DNA of 64,000 nucleotides, taken from Roseihalotalea indica. Lineage in GTDB: Bacteria > Bacteroidota > Bacteroidia > Cytophagales > Cyclobacteriaceae. Where the stretch lies: positions 66,439 to 130,438 of the forward strand of contig NZ_JAINFL010000017.1 in NCBI RefSeq assembly GCF_022458895.1. The letters run 5' to 3'. Each line of letters starts with the position of its first letter. Within the stretch, counting starts at the first letter, position 1. This document shows positions 34,899 to 44,932 of the stretch, piece after piece. The notes under the pieces are model-generated. The model was not told the origin of the DNA. It did no database searches and saw nothing but the letters and a program-made list of their open reading frames with translations. Made by a program: the position numbers and the translations under genes.

Positions 34899-36197
34899 CT
34901 ATAGCTCTTTACTAACTTCAATCGGTTGCTCATCGGAAGAGAGAACATTTTCTGATTGAGACGAGGTATCCATCCGCATGCAGTATTTCATTAATGGTGA
35001 TGAGGTCATAATGGTGAAAACAACCATAACCAATATGGCCACAAATACCTGATCATTGATCAGTCCTTCTTCCAGGGCAATAGAACCCAAAATCACTTCC
35101 AGGGTGCCGTGGGTGTTCATACCAAACCCAACCGCAAGGGCCCGTGCCTGGGGAATCCCCCCTACTCGAGCTCCGATATAAGCCCCCGTCACTTTCCCTA
35201 AAAAGGCTAGCACAATTACCGCCAACACCAAGCCCAGATCAAAGCTATCCACAAAGTTGATGTGCAACCCAATGGATACAAAAAATAAGGGTGCAAAAAT
35301 ATTATTGATAAAATGATGCAGGATTTCCTTAGCTCGCTCGGTAAAATGATGGGAATCTCCCACTGCCACGCCGATAATGAAAGCTCCAAATATAGCATGA
35401 ATGCCAATGGATTCGGTAAAAGCAGCAGCCAGCAAGCACACAACCAATGAAATAGAAAGTGCACCACCGGGCCAGGATAATCTACGATTTACCCAGGGTA
35501 GTGTAGCATTCACCAAGCCTCTGCCTAAAGTAAGCATGCCAATCGTAAACCCAATAGTGAGCAGCATGGTTTGCCATACTGACATACCCGCGGCACTTCC
35601 CATCATTGATAGTATAATCGTGAAGATAAGCCACCCTAACAGATCATTAATCATAGCAGAGGCAATAATTAACATGCCCAGATGTGATTTAAACAGATCA
35701 AGGTCCATCAATACCCGGGCAATTACCGGCAATGCAGTAATAGCTAGCACAGTGCCAATAAACAATGCAAAAACCACCCGCTGGCTATCATTTTCCAGGT
35801 TAAAAAAGCCTGGAAAAAAGTAGGTAGCCGCAAAGCCAATGGCTAACGGTACTATTAAACCAAACAAACTTGTGAGTAAAGCTTGCCGCCCCTGTTGCCA
35901 GACAATATGCAGTTCTACTTCCAGCCCGGCAATAAACAACAGCAGAATAACAGCCATTTGAATAAACCCGTCCAGCGCAAAAGCAGTAGGCCCCTCATTA
36001 AGAAACAGGTTTGCAGAAAATTCGGGGAAAGCCATACCCAATACTGTAGGTCCCAGAATAATTCCCGCCAGTATTTCACCTACCACGGCTGGTTGTTTCA
36101 GGCTGCGAAATACTTCAGCCATAATCCGACCAAACCCCAGCATCACGCTAATTTGCAGCAAAAGGCTTATTACTTCGTGATGGGCTAGTTTATCCAT
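34899..36197 (-). CDS. CPA2-family cation:proton antiporter
   Basis: Integral membrane protein of 432 residues with about 12 transmembrane segments, typical of the Kef/NapA (CPA2) family. Visible family marks are the Asp-rich helix IASAMINDLLGWLIF (ion-binding Asp), ALPVIARVLMDLDLFKSHLG, and GFGMNTHGTLEVILGSIAL with the late His/Gly signature. No C-terminal RCK/TrkA domain is present. It would exchange Na+ or K+ for H+. It lies next to a universal stress protein on the same strand with a 95-base gap, which suits ion and pH stress. Confidence 0.92.
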   Translation of the reverse strand: MDKLAHHEVISLLLQISVMLGFGRIMAEVFRSLKQPAVVGEILAGIILGPTVLGMAFPEFSANLFLNEGPTAFALDGFIQMAVILLLFIAGLEVELHIVWQQGRQALLTSLFGLIVPLAIGFAATYFFPGFFNLENDSQRVVFALFIGTVLAITALPVIARVLMDLDLFKSHLGMLIIASAMINDLLGWLIFTIILSMMGSAAGMSVWQTMLLTIGFTIGMLTLGRGLVNATLPWVNRRLSWPGGALSISLVVCLLAAAFTESIGIHAIFGAFIIGVAVGDSHHFTERAKEILHHFINNIFAPLFFVSIGLHINFVDSFDLGLVLAVIVLAFLGKVTGAYIGARVGGIPQARALAVGFGMNTHGTLEVILGSIALEEGLINDQVFVAILVMVVFTIMTSSPLMKYCMRMDTSSQSENVLSSDEQPIEVSKEL

Positions 36198-36292
36198 AGA
36201 TATGATAAAAGATTAGATAACTCTCATCCGTAGTAACCTAAAAGCTACCACCGACCAGAGAACCTAATTTGATTAATGGTTGATTTTTAAAA

Positions 36293-37132
36293 TTATTTCT
36301 GGTGCACTACCAGCAGATTACTGGGTAAATCAGCCAGTAAAAATTCCAGATCATGCGGAAAAATACGATCAATCAAGCTTAGCTTATGATCTGGTGCTCC
36401 TAAGATTAATAAGTCCGCTTCAATACGTTTACTGAATTTAGCGATTTCATGTTCGGGTTTTCCGGCAAACACTTTCACATTTATATTTAAAGTGCTAGTA
36501 TCAATTCGTTGAAGCAAGGAATTAACTTTACGAATTTCGTCTTCCAGAAGGCGCCGTCGGGTTTCAGTATATTCGTCTTCATTCCCTTCTTCGCCCGCCA
36601 CAGCCATGGCTAAGCCATACATCCGCACTTCACGCAAGACATGGATATGGGCTGCTTTTTCTATTTTGCCAAACTCACATCCCTTTTTCAGGATAGAAAG
36701 AAGGTAATCATTTTCTCCGCCATTAATAACAATTTTTTTAAATGGCTGCGGATTAATTGAAGGATTGATCAGCATTAAGACCGAACAATCGGCTTTGCGC
36801 AGTATTTTACGAGCCACTGAGCCAATGTAGTACCGGAAAATATTTTCCTTTTTCATGGCTCCGGCAATAAGCAGGTCTACTTTTTCCCGGCGACAAACCG
36901 CTAATATTTTTCGGGAAGGCTCTCCCTGCTTCCAGATAACGGTTACTTGATCTTCCTGGAAGCCAATTTTCTTTAGCTTCTGCTGAAGTAAGCGTTCTTT
37001 ACCACCATCCTGCATACCCACATGGATAATAACCAGTTGGGCATCAAATATATCGCGTACTCGTTTGGCTTCGTGCAGCAGCGCTTCAAACCGGGGAGAA
37101 AATGCCAGAGCAATGGCTAATTTTTTGAACAT
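36293..37132 (-). CDS. universal stress protein (UspA family), two domains
   Basis: A 279-residue tandem-domain universal stress protein. Domain 1 (about 1-140) starts LAIALAFSPRFEALLHEAKR and has DLLIAGAMKKENIFRYYIGSVARKIL, the ATP-type G-x2-G-x9-GS loop in altered form. Domain 2 (about 145-279) repeats the fold with ADLLILGAPDHKLSL. Such proteins bind nucleotides and respond to stress, but their targets vary. It precedes the antiporter on the same strand (95-base gap) and may be co-expressed, possibly linking energy state to ion balance. Confidence 0.88.
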   Translation of the reverse strand: MFKKLAIALAFSPRFEALLHEAKRVRDIFDAQLVIIHVGMQDGGKERLLQQKLKKIGFQEDQVTVIWKQGEPSRKILAVCRREKVDLLIAGAMKKENIFRYYIGSVARKILRKADCSVLMLINPSINPQPFKKIVINGGENDYLLSILKKGCEFGKIEKAAHIHVLREVRMYGLAMAVAGEEGNEDEYTETRRRLLEDEIRKVNSLLQRIDTSTLNINVKVFAGKPEHEIAKFSKRIEADLLILGAPDHKLSLIDRIFPHDLEFLLADLPSNLLVVHQK

Positions 37133-37198
37133 GATGGATGTTATCTATAAACGCGCTATGAGTATGTTTTCTTTGAGTATAACCTTTTTACTCCGAAG

Positions 37199-37942
37199 TT
37201 AAAAACGCACCGACACTCCGGCGCCAGCATAATAATCAGGAGCATTCTCGCTAATACCTACGCCCCCAGCCAAATCAATTTGAAAATCCGGTAATAACAA
37301 GATCGTTCCACCGGCATTAAAAAGATGACTAGCATCCATACTCGACCAAAAGCCGTAGAACTCGCCAAAGGCTCCGATATATTCATTAACGGTAATGTCA
37401 AAAGAAGCGGCATAGGACTGAACCGGGTACGAGGCACCTTCCCAGGCAATACCCAAATTAGTAGTTAAGCCTAGCCATTCAGTGATAGTATGGTTCATCA
37501 GCAGTTTAATTTGAGGTTGGGCATATTCTGTTTGTACTTCTTCTGAACCTATATCGGCCAGCGTAAAATTCACCAGTAAGGAAGCTTGAGGAATCCAGCC
37601 CTGATTTTCGGTCAGATGTACTTTAGTACCTAATATCAAGGGGGAAATATAAGTGGGCGAGTTCTCACCGTCTTCAAAAATATTGGCGCTGGCTCGCAAC
37701 TCTACGCGGTCAATAATGCCTACCCGTACCAGAGCTGTTGGGTACAACACCAGCTTTTGACTCGCAGCATCATCTTTTTGATATAAAAAACCCATTTCTA
37801 CCTGCACTGTAGAGGGCGATACCACAAAAGCAGCATCGGTTCCTTCACCAGGTCTATCGGTTATCAGAGGTTCTTTTTCGTTCTGAGCCCAAAGCTGAAA
37901 TGCGCTCAGGCAGAAAACACATAGAAAAAAAATAGGCTTCAT
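37199..37942 (-). CDS. outer-membrane protein of the MetA-pathway/transporter type
   Basis: A 247-residue exported protein with a clear signal (MKPIFFLCVFCLSAFQLWAQ) and an N-terminal motif ITDRPGEGTDAAFVVSPSTVQ known from the putative phenol-degradation/outer-membrane transporter family (PF13557-type). The rest alternates aromatic and polar residues as in a beta-barrel, and the final Phe (AGVSVRF) suits outer-membrane insertion. Function is not known for this family in Bacteroidota. It lies upstream of the universal stress gene on the same strand. Confidence 0.8.
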   Translation of the reverse strand: MKPIFFLCVFCLSAFQLWAQNEKEPLITDRPGEGTDAAFVVSPSTVQVEMGFLYQKDDAASQKLVLYPTALVRVGIIDRVELRASANIFEDGENSPTYISPLILGTKVHLTENQGWIPQASLLVNFTLADIGSEEVQTEYAQPQIKLLMNHTITEWLGLTTNLGIAWEGASYPVQSYAASFDITVNEYIGAFGEFYGFWSSMDASHLFNAGGTILLLPDFQIDLAGGVGISENAPDYYAGAGVSVRF

Positions 37943-38056
37943 CGCAATTCGTTAAAAAACGAAATTAACAGAATCTAACCAAAAAGCTTCTTGTTTAATA
38001 CAAATTCAGCACGAACCTCTTCAATTGAGCTATCAGATGCTGTTTTTTCCATTTTT

Positions 38057-38392
38057 TTATTTCCAGTTGAACTTAGAGGCTAGTCCCGATTGATCAACTA
38101 AAGTCTGTAACGCTTTACTCAACTCTAGCTCTAGCAAAACTCTTCTTCCCTCTGTTTGGGCGGCCCGTTGAAATGCCATAATCCACTGTAACGCCTGTAG
38201 CTCGAGTGCATCCAGTTTACGAATAATGATGTGGACTGCTGCGTGTGTTTCAGCACTTGCCAGCAACTCTTGCTTTAGTATTTGAATATCCTCGGTTTGT
38301 AGCGACTTCTCAATTACAAATCGGCATTCCTGGGGCCCTTGTTCTCTAGAAACGATCTCTTGAAATACATGCATACGTCTATCACTTTTCAC
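38057..38392 (-). CDS. STAS-like small protein (possible anti-anti-sigma type)
   Basis: A 111-residue protein. It has an alternating beta-alpha layout (CRFVIEKSL, AVHIIIRKL, RVLLELELS) around LDALELQALQWIMAFQRAAQTE, where STAS proteins carry their phospho-Ser or similar helix. The usual DSS-type Ser is not clearly present (it is near LDALE), so it could be a degenerate STAS domain. No kinase or phosphatase partner is visible here. The assignment rests on pattern only. Confidence 0.5.
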   Translation of the reverse strand: MKSDRRMHVFQEIVSREQGPQECRFVIEKSLQTEDIQILKQELLASAETHAAVHIIIRKLDALELQALQWIMAFQRAAQTEGRRVLLELELSKALQTLVDQSGLASKFNWK

Positions 38393-38651
38393 CCTGAAAT
38401 TATTTTACATCATGAATTCTGTTAATCAAGATCGGTGATCTGATCATACTTTGACAGAGCACAACCCAGTTAACAGTACTTAAGTAATAAATAATTGATC
38501 TTTATCATGTCTTTCTAAAAGTGAAAACGCTAGCGGGAAGCTTCAATAGCGAAAGTCAATGAACATTCTTGGCAATCGTTATGGATACTTTTCGCGCCAA
38601 TTTGTGAAAACAAAGCTTTCCTTTAATTTTATGGCAAACAACCTGCATACC

Positions 38652-40145
38652 ATGACCCAATACATCTTAGCCTTCGATCAAGGCACCACCAGTTCTCGAG
38701 CCATTCTTTTTGATCATCAGGGTACCATTGTGAATATTGCCCAGCAAGAGTTCAAACAGTATTATCCCAAACCAGGCTGGGTGGAACATGATGCAGAAGA
38801 AATATGGGCATCTCAACTTCAAGTAGCGCAGGAAGTACTGAAAAAAGCAAATGTATCTGCCACAGATATTGCGGCTATCGGCATCACCAACCAGCGTGAA
38901 ACTACCGTTGTATGGGACAGATCTACCGGAAAGCCCATTCATAACGCCATTGTATGGCAAGACCGCCGCACTTCACATATCTGTGATCGTCTGAAAGCTG
39001 ATGGGAACACCCAACGTTTTCAGCAAAAAACCGGTCTCGTCATTGATGCCTACTTTTCCGGAACCAAGATCGCCTGGTTGCTTGATCACGTCAATGGCGC
39101 TCGGGAAAAAGCCCGCCAGGGTAAACTGGCTTTTGGTACGATAGACAGCTGGCTTATCTGGAACCTTACTGGCGGCAAAACCCACGTAACCGACGTAACC
39201 AATGCCAGCCGCACCCTGCTCTATAATATCAAAGAATTAGCCTGGGATGAAGAATTGCTTTCTACCCTGCACGTTCCCAGTACTGTACTTCCCAAAGTAG
39301 CGTCCTCGTCAGAGGTATATGCCAAAACCGAAAAAGATTTGTTAGGTGCCAGTATTCCCATTAGTGGCATTGCGGGAGATCAGCAGGCAGCATTATTCGG
39401 GCAGTTATGTACCGAACCAGGTATGGTGAAGAACACCTACGGCACTGGTTGTTTTGTGGTGCTGAATACCGGATCAAAACCCATTACCTCCACCAATAAC
39501 TTATTATCCACCATTGCCTGGCAAATTAAAGGGAAGACCACCTATGCGCTGGAAGGGAGCATTTTCATTGCCGGTGCCATTGTACAGTGGCTTCGCGATG
39601 GACTGAAACTGATTAAATCGTCTTCAGAAATTGAAGAACTAGCTAAAACTGTGGAAGATAATGGCGATGTATACCTGGTTCCGGCCCTTACCGGTCTGGG
39701 TGCTCCTCACTGGGATCAATATGCTCGAGGAACGCTAGTAGGCCTGACCCGAGGCACCGAAGCGGGCCACATTGCCCGGGCTGCACTGGAAAGTATGGCG
39801 TATCAAACCATGGACGTAATGAGGGCCATGCGTAAAGACTCTCACATGCCCTTTAAAGAATTGCGAGTTGACGGTGGCGCATCGGCCAATAACCTGATGA
39901 TGCAACTCCAGTCCAACCTGCTGGACATTCCGGTAGTACGGCCTAAAATTATGGAGACTACCGCCTTAGGTGCTGCATATTTGGCAGGCTTGGCCGTTGG
40001 CTATTGGAAAGATCAGGATGAATTAGCCGATCAGTGGCAGATTGACCAAACTTTCACACCAGAAAGCTCTTTTAATGCTAATGTTTTACTCTCTCGTTGG
40101 GACGAGGCGGTAGGCCGCTCAAAAAACTGGGTAAAACCTGAATAG
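38652..40145 (+). CDS. glpK: glycerol kinase
   Basis: Phosphorylates glycerol with ATP to glycerol-3-phosphate, the first step of glycerol use. I start at the ATG at 38652 ([20 protein letters not shown]), the family N-terminus, and not at the upstream codon at 38559. The 498 residues have the FGGY-kinase signatures [34 protein letters not shown] and [21 protein letters not shown], and the late [16 protein letters not shown]. It is the first gene of glpK-glpD-glpF (gaps 15 and 9 bases), a complete uptake and oxidation set. Confidence 0.97.
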   Translation: MTQYILAFDQGTTSSRAILFDHQGTIVNIAQQEFKQYYPKPGWVEHDAEEIWASQLQVAQEVLKKANVSATDIAAIGITNQRETTVVWDRSTGKPIHNAIVWQDRRTSHICDRLKADGNTQRFQQKTGLVIDAYFSGTKIAWLLDHVNGAREKARQGKLAFGTIDSWLIWNLTGGKTHVTDVTNASRTLLYNIKELAWDEELLSTLHVPSTVLPKVASSSEVYAKTEKDLLGASIPISGIAGDQQAALFGQLCTEPGMVKNTYGTGCFVVLNTGSKPITSTNNLLSTIAWQIKGKTTYALEGSIFIAGAIVQWLRDGLKLIKSSSEIEELAKTVEDNGDVYLVPALTGLGAPHWDQYARGTLVGLTRGTEAGHIARAALESMAYQTMDVMRAMRKDSHMPFKELRVDGGASANNLMMQLQSNLLDIPVVRPKIMETTALGAAYLAGLAVGYWKDQDELADQWQIDQTFTPESSFNANVLLSRWDEAVGRSKNWVKPE

Positions 40146-40160
40146 TAATTACCACTACTT

Positions 40161-41729
40161 ATGAACGGATTAGATCGAGATATTATGCTGGAAACGCTTG
40201 AATCATTTGAGAGCGTTTGGGACATTATAGTAATTGGCGGCGGGGCTACCGGACTGGGCACTGCCCTGGAAGCCGCTTCACGAGGATACAGCACTTTATT
40301 ACTGGAACAGGCTGATTTTGCCAAGGGCACCTCCAGTCGCAGCACAAAACTAGCGCATGGGGGCGTGCGGTATTTGCAGCAGGGAGATGTTTCTTTAGTT
40401 ATTGAAGCATTGCATGAGCGCGGCCTGATGATGCAAAATGCCCCCCACCTGGTCCATAATCAAGCCTTTGTGATTCCAACGTATGATTGGTGGGGTGGGC
40501 CATTTTATACGGTAGGAATGAAAGTATACGATATGCTGGCGGGGAAACTAGGGTTGGGGCCATCCAAGAGCCTGACGAAGGAAGAAACACTAGAGCATAT
40601 TCCTACGGTGGAACAGGAAGGTTTACGTGGCGGCGTTATTTATTACGACGGTCAGTTTGATGACGCCCGGCTGGCGGTTAACCTGGCCCAAACCTGTGCG
40701 GACGCTGGGGGAACGATCATCAATTATATGAAAGTGACAGGCCTCCTCAAAACCAATGATATGGTCACCGGAGTAGTTGCCGAAGACCTGGAAAGCGGAA
40801 AATCATATCAAATCAATGGTAGATCGGTAGTAAATGCAACGGGTGTTTTTGTGGACAATATTATCCAGATGGATGACAAAGAAGCCAAGCAGGTCGTTCA
40901 ACCCAGCCAGGGGGTGCATTTAGTGCTAGACAAGAGCTTTTTGCCGGGTAATTCAGCCATTATGGTGCCTAAAACGGAAGATGGTCGCGTACTCTTTGCC
41001 GTACCCTGGAATAACAAAGTGGTGGTTGGCACTACCGATACCCCAGTGAAAGGCGTTTCATTAGAGCCTCGTGCGCTAGAAGAAGAAGTACAGTTTATAC
41101 TTCATCATGCCGCTCAATACCTTACCAAAGACCCGGAGCGAAAAGATGTTCTCAGCGTTTTTGCCGGCTTACGACCTTTGGTGAGAACCGAGGCGGGAAA
41201 AAGCACTGCTCAGATATCCCGTAGTCACTCAATCATAATATCTGTCTCCGGGCTGGTAACCATCACCGGTGGTAAGTGGACGACCTATCGAAAAATGGGT
41301 GAAGATGCCGTTGACAAAGCGGCCCTGATTGCCGGACTTGACGATCGAGAATGTAAAACCAAAGACCTCCGGATTCATGGCTGGCTAAAGCATGTAGACT
41401 TGGATGATTCTCTATTCTATTATGGTTCTGATGCTATCGCCATCCGCAAAATGATTGAACGTAAGCCCGAGCTGGGAGAACTACTGCACCCCGACTTGCC
41501 CATTGTGCAGGCACAGGTGATCTGGGCCGCAAAAAGTGAAATGGCTCGTACCGTTGAAGATTTTCTGGCTCGCCGCACCCGAGCTCTTCTGCTTAATGCC
41601 CGAGCCAGCATGGAGATGGCCCCTAAAGTAGCGGAGCTAATGGCTCAAAAATTACGTAAAGACGAAGCCTGGCAACAAGAACAGGTACAACAATACCGGG
41701 AATTAGCATCCGGATATATACTAAACTAA
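40161..41729 (+). CDS. glpD: aerobic glycerol-3-phosphate dehydrogenase
   Basis: Membrane-linked FAD enzyme that oxidises glycerol-3-phosphate to dihydroxyacetone phosphate and passes electrons to quinone. The FAD motif IIVIGGGATGLGTALEAASRG is at about 22-42, followed by EQADFAKGTSSRSTKLAHGGVRYLQ and the dehydrogenase segment FAGLRPLVR. SFSGLVTITGGKWTTYRKM-like SGLVTITGGKWTTYR is the family signature. The length of 522 fits GlpD. It lies between glpK and glpF on the same strand. Confidence 0.97.
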   Translation: MNGLDRDIMLETLESFESVWDIIVIGGGATGLGTALEAASRGYSTLLLEQADFAKGTSSRSTKLAHGGVRYLQQGDVSLVIEALHERGLMMQNAPHLVHNQAFVIPTYDWWGGPFYTVGMKVYDMLAGKLGLGPSKSLTKEETLEHIPTVEQEGLRGGVIYYDGQFDDARLAVNLAQTCADAGGTIINYMKVTGLLKTNDMVTGVVAEDLESGKSYQINGRSVVNATGVFVDNIIQMDDKEAKQVVQPSQGVHLVLDKSFLPGNSAIMVPKTEDGRVLFAVPWNNKVVVGTTDTPVKGVSLEPRALEEEVQFILHHAAQYLTKDPERKDVLSVFAGLRPLVRTEAGKSTAQISRSHSIIISVSGLVTITGGKWTTYRKMGEDAVDKAALIAGLDDRECKTKDLRIHGWLKHVDLDDSLFYYGSDAIAIRKMIERKPELGELLHPDLPIVQAQVIWAAKSEMARTVEDFLARRTRALLLNARASMEMAPKVAELMAQKLRKDEAWQQEQVQQYRELASGYILN

Positions 41730-41738
41730 CCTAAACGA

Positions 41739-42479
41739 ATGACAAATTTCACGGCTGAATTTATTGGAACCGCCCTACTGATAATTTTGGGCAACGGGGT
41801 GGTATGCAATGTAGTATTAAATCAAACAAAGGGAAACAACAGTGGCTGGATCGTAATCACGGCAGGTTGGGGAATGGCAGTGTTTGTAGCGGTCTTCACG
41901 GTTGCGCCTTTCAGCGGCGCTCACCTGAACCCCGCGGTTTCTTTGGGACTAGCCATGGCTGGTGTCTTTGACTGGGCCAACGTCCCTATTTACATTCTTG
42001 CCCAGATGCTGGGCGCAGCCACAGGTACTACGTTAGTCTGGTTGATGTATGGCAGCCATGTGAAAGCGACTTCAAGCCCCGATGCCAAGCTGGCTATTTT
42101 CGCTACGATACCGGCTATTCGGAATACTTTCACTAATTTTTATTCGGAACTGTTAGGTACCTTTGTGCTGGTATTTGCAGCCTTATCCATTGCGCCGCCC
42201 GAGCTTAGAGCAAAAGAATTTTCTGAAGTGGAATTTGGTCTAGGGGCGCTGGGTGCTTTGCCCGTAGGGTTAGTTGTATTTGCGATTGGTATGTCTTTGG
42301 GTGGCACAACGGGTTATGCGATTAATCCAGCCCGAGATCTTGGTCCCAGAATTATGCACGCCATTTTGCCTATTCCCCAAAAACGTGACAGTGATTGGGG
42401 TTATGCCTGGATTCCAATCGTTGGGCCTATCGTGGGTGGAGCGTTAGCCGGATTGCTCTATATTGCCGTGATTGATTAA
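41739..42479 (+). CDS. glpF: glycerol facilitator (MIP/aquaporin family)
   Basis: A 246-residue membrane channel with about six helices and the two NPA boxes of the MIP family: HLNPAVSLG and YAINPARDLGPR. The GLPF-type features, such as the Asp after the second NPA (ARDLGPR), favour glycerol over water. It is 9 bases after glpD, so the operon covers uptake, phosphorylation and oxidation of glycerol. Its stop overlaps the convergent ROK gene stop within TTAA at 42476-42479. Confidence 0.93.
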   Translation: MTNFTAEFIGTALLIILGNGVVCNVVLNQTKGNNSGWIVITAGWGMAVFVAVFTVAPFSGAHLNPAVSLGLAMAGVFDWANVPIYILAQMLGAATGTTLVWLMYGSHVKATSSPDAKLAIFATIPAIRNTFTNFYSELLGTFVLVFAALSIAPPELRAKEFSEVEFGLGALGALPVGLVVFAIGMSLGGTTGYAINPARDLGPRIMHAILPIPQKRDSDWGYAWIPIVGPIVGGALAGLLYIAVID

Positions 42480-43390
42480 CCCTCATTCACCAACATGGCA
42501 GCGCCAAAAACCCCAGCACTATCTCCTAGTCTGGGACGGAAAAACTGCGTGTCCAGCCGGTTATTAAATACATATTTTCGAATTGCCTCTACTCCATCGG
42601 TATACAACTCATCAATGTTACCAACTCCTCCCCCAAGCACTATGGCATCTGGGTCTAGGATGTTGATGACTACGGAGATAGCCAGGCCAAAAAATTCGGT
42701 AAGCCGCTCAATAGTTTCCGTGGCTGTAGGATCAACACCTTGCTTATGTCGCTGATAAATTTCCTTCAGTGTTCTCTCTTCTCCACTCTGCTGCTGATAA
42801 TAGCTCGCAAGTGAAGGCCCAGCTAATATTGTTTCTACCACTCCCTTTCTTCCTGTATAGGCCACGCCCCCGGACTCATCCAGAAAATTGTGCCCCCACT
42901 CGCCACCGATCCCTTGTCGTCCGTTCCAGACCTTACCATCCATAACAATTCCACCGCCTACACCAGTACCTAAGATTACACCGAAAACCATTCGGGCCTC
43001 GGGCATCTCCTCTTTTACTACGCCCAGTGTAGCTTCTGCCAGAGCAAAGCAGTTAGCATCATTGGCAATCGCTACCGGAATACCCAATCGGGCTTCCATG
43101 TCTTTCTTAAATGGCTTGCCATTCAGGCAGGTAGTATTACTGTTTTTTAAAGCTTGCGTTGCCGGGTCTAACGTTCCGGGAGTACCAAAGCCTATCTTCT
43201 CAGGTTGCAGTCCTGATTCTCTTGACATCTGGTCAATAAGTTTTTCTATTTGATCCAGTATGTGCTCGTAGCCCTGGTCTTTCTCGGTAGGAATTCGCAT
43301 TCGGCAAAACGTTTCGGTGCCGTCCGCATTTTTCAAAATTACCCCTTCAATCTTAGTTCCTCCCAGATCAATACCCCAAAGTGGCTTCAT
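42476..43390 (-). CDS. ROK-family sugar kinase with altered zinc motif
   Basis: A 304-residue ROK kinase. The ATP site is IDLGGTKIEGVIL (7-19) and the catalytic Asp is in AIANDANCFALAE (Asp111). GEWGHNF (about 163-169) keeps the His of the zinc site. The usual CxCGxxGCxE triad aligns with AYTGRKGVVE (177-186), so the three zinc Cys are Ala, Thr and Val. Its sugar is unknown; family members act on glucose, fructose or N-acetylmannosamine. It is convergent with the glpF gene and overlaps it by 4 bases. Confidence 0.88.
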   Translation of the reverse strand: MKPLWGIDLGGTKIEGVILKNADGTETFCRMRIPTEKDQGYEHILDQIEKLIDQMSRESGLQPEKIGFGTPGTLDPATQALKNSNTTCLNGKPFKKDMEARLGIPVAIANDANCFALAEATLGVVKEEMPEARMVFGVILGTGVGGGIVMDGKVWNGRQGIGGEWGHNFLDESGGVAYTGRKGVVETILAGPSLASYYQQQSGEERTLKEIYQRHKQGVDPTATETIERLTEFFGLAISVVINILDPDAIVLGGGVGNIDELYTDGVEAIRKYVFNNRLDTQFFRPRLGDSAGVFGAAMLVNEG

Positions 43391-43633
43391 CTTAGTTCAA
43401 TGGTTGGTTGTTGTTTAATTGTATTGTATGTCAAGCGTTAATTGACGGACGAGTAAGCATCGCAGGTCACCCCCGAAGGTTACCGTGAAAGTGATTGCAT
43501 AGACATAAACAGACTGTCTTATGCTAAGTTTAGTTACTGCTAAAAAAACAAAGATTGGCGAATTTCACCTAAAGCTCTTGGCAAAATTTTTAAGACATAT
43601 GGCTTTTAACGAGAGGTGAATTTTGGGTTAGTA

Positions 43634-44932
43634 TTATTCCAGGCTGACTAAACTCAGGTTTGTGCCATCGTTAAACAAGATTTCACTAGGTTCCCAATCC
43701 ATAGTCAGTTTATCTAATGTAATGTTCTTTAACTGCGTATCTGCCTCACTATTGGAATCATAATCAGAAGTAACATGAAAAATTGCTCTTTCACCAATTC
43801 CAAGAGGTCGGTCGTACTCCAAAGGGACGGCCTTAATTTCATTGTTGGCATCATCAAAAAACCGTACAAGGCCATGAAACGATTTAATATTGCGGTTAGA
43901 GCGGTTATGTAAAACAAACTTGTAGGTAAGTTGCTCATCATCCGGGTTCTCCATAAACTTTTCCATCACTGCTACAATGATGGCTCGCTTCATTTCACTT
44001 TCCAGAGCCAACCGCTCTTCTGAATTCATTTGCGAAGCACCATTATCTGAAGGCTCCTGCAAATAAGCCTGATATGATCCACTTTCGGGTTCAAGTAGCC
44101 AAACGTTACTAAACACTCCAGCTCCTATTATTTTCTGTTGTCCACCCAACTGAAGTTCGGTCAGTGAGAAAAAAAGAAAGTTTTTTCGATGCACCATTGT
44201 AGGCACACTATTTTTTATCAAGTCAACTCCCGATAGTTGACTGTTTTCTACCTGGGCTGTTTCTTTGGTTTCGGTCAAACTCACTAACTCGGCAGAAGGT
44301 GCCTGCACTAATTCATTTACCAATTTATCCTGAACGGCCTTCCGGTGAGCGCCTAATTCTGGATTCGTGATGAAAGCAGCTACCAACAACAATATAAAAG
44401 CAACCAATCCAACCACTTTTCCATCAAGCTTTACTTCCTTTTTAGGAGGGGCCATACTTGGCGTGGGCGAAAAGCTATTTTGAGGTGAAAAACTGGTCGG
44501 CGTTGAAGTTGAAGGCTGATAGCTCTCAAAATTGAAATTGGCCGGAGATGAAGTCAGAGGATTAAAATTTTTACTCTCTGGCAATTTCGGTTTGGGCACA
44601 AAGCTGGTTTCCTCCTCTTTTCGAGGCTCGGGCGGGTGAATATCCTGGGGTTTTGTCATGTTTTTATCAGACAGTGTTCTCAGGATAGCATCCAGTTCAT
44701 CTTCAGTTTGGAAATAATGCTTAATGGAATATTTTAGCACCTTATCTACCTTGCTGGTGGGGCTTTTTACCACAATCACCTCATTCACCGACAAAGACTC
44801 ATCTTCTCGGGAATAAAGGTAAATATTGGGTTCCCAAAGGTGTTTCCATAGAATACAGGGTACGGCACCCTCAATCCGTCCAACTTCCTTGAAATATGTT
44901 CTGATCCGTTGGATTCTCTCAAATTTCGTCAT
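43634..44932 (-). CDS. single-TM protein of unknown function (432 aa)
   Basis: No family recognised. The N-terminal third (1-98) is a soluble alpha/beta-like region with a possible small domain (VEGAVPCILWKHLWEPNIYLY-like core). A Pro/Ser/Thr-rich linker follows (99-165; STSTPTSFSPQNSFSPTPS). One strong membrane helix (about 172-188) leads to an exported C-terminal domain (190-432) with alternating strands such as FKFVLHNRSNRNIKSFHGL. So the layout looks like cytoplasmic sensor, linker, membrane and extracytoplasmic domain. It stands alone, between the ROK gene and a Gfo/Idh gene. Confidence 0.7.
   Translation of the reverse strand: MTKFERIQRIRTYFKEVGRIEGAVPCILWKHLWEPNIYLYSREDESLSVNEVIVVKSPTSKVDKVLKYSIKHYFQTEDELDAILRTLSDKNMTKPQDIHPPEPRKEEETSFVPKPKLPESKNFNPLTSSPANFNFESYQPSTSTPTSFSPQNSFSPTPSMAPPKKEVKLDGKVVGLVAFILLLVAAFITNPELGAHRKAVQDKLVNELVQAPSAELVSLTETKETAQVENSQLSGVDLIKNSVPTMVHRKNFLFFSLTELQLGGQQKIIGAGVFSNVWLLEPESGSYQAYLQEPSDNGASQMNSEERLALESEMKRAIIVAVMEKFMENPDDEQLTYKFVLHNRSNRNIKSFHGLVRFFDDANNEIKAVPLEYDRPLGIGERAIFHVTSDYDSNSEADTQLKNITLDKLTMDWEPSEILFNDGTNLSLVSLE

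Noticed and set aside
43459..43490. GGTNACC-type hairpin upstream of the ROK gene
   Set aside because: Stem is short with a mismatch and no similar site was clearly conserved elsewhere in the window.
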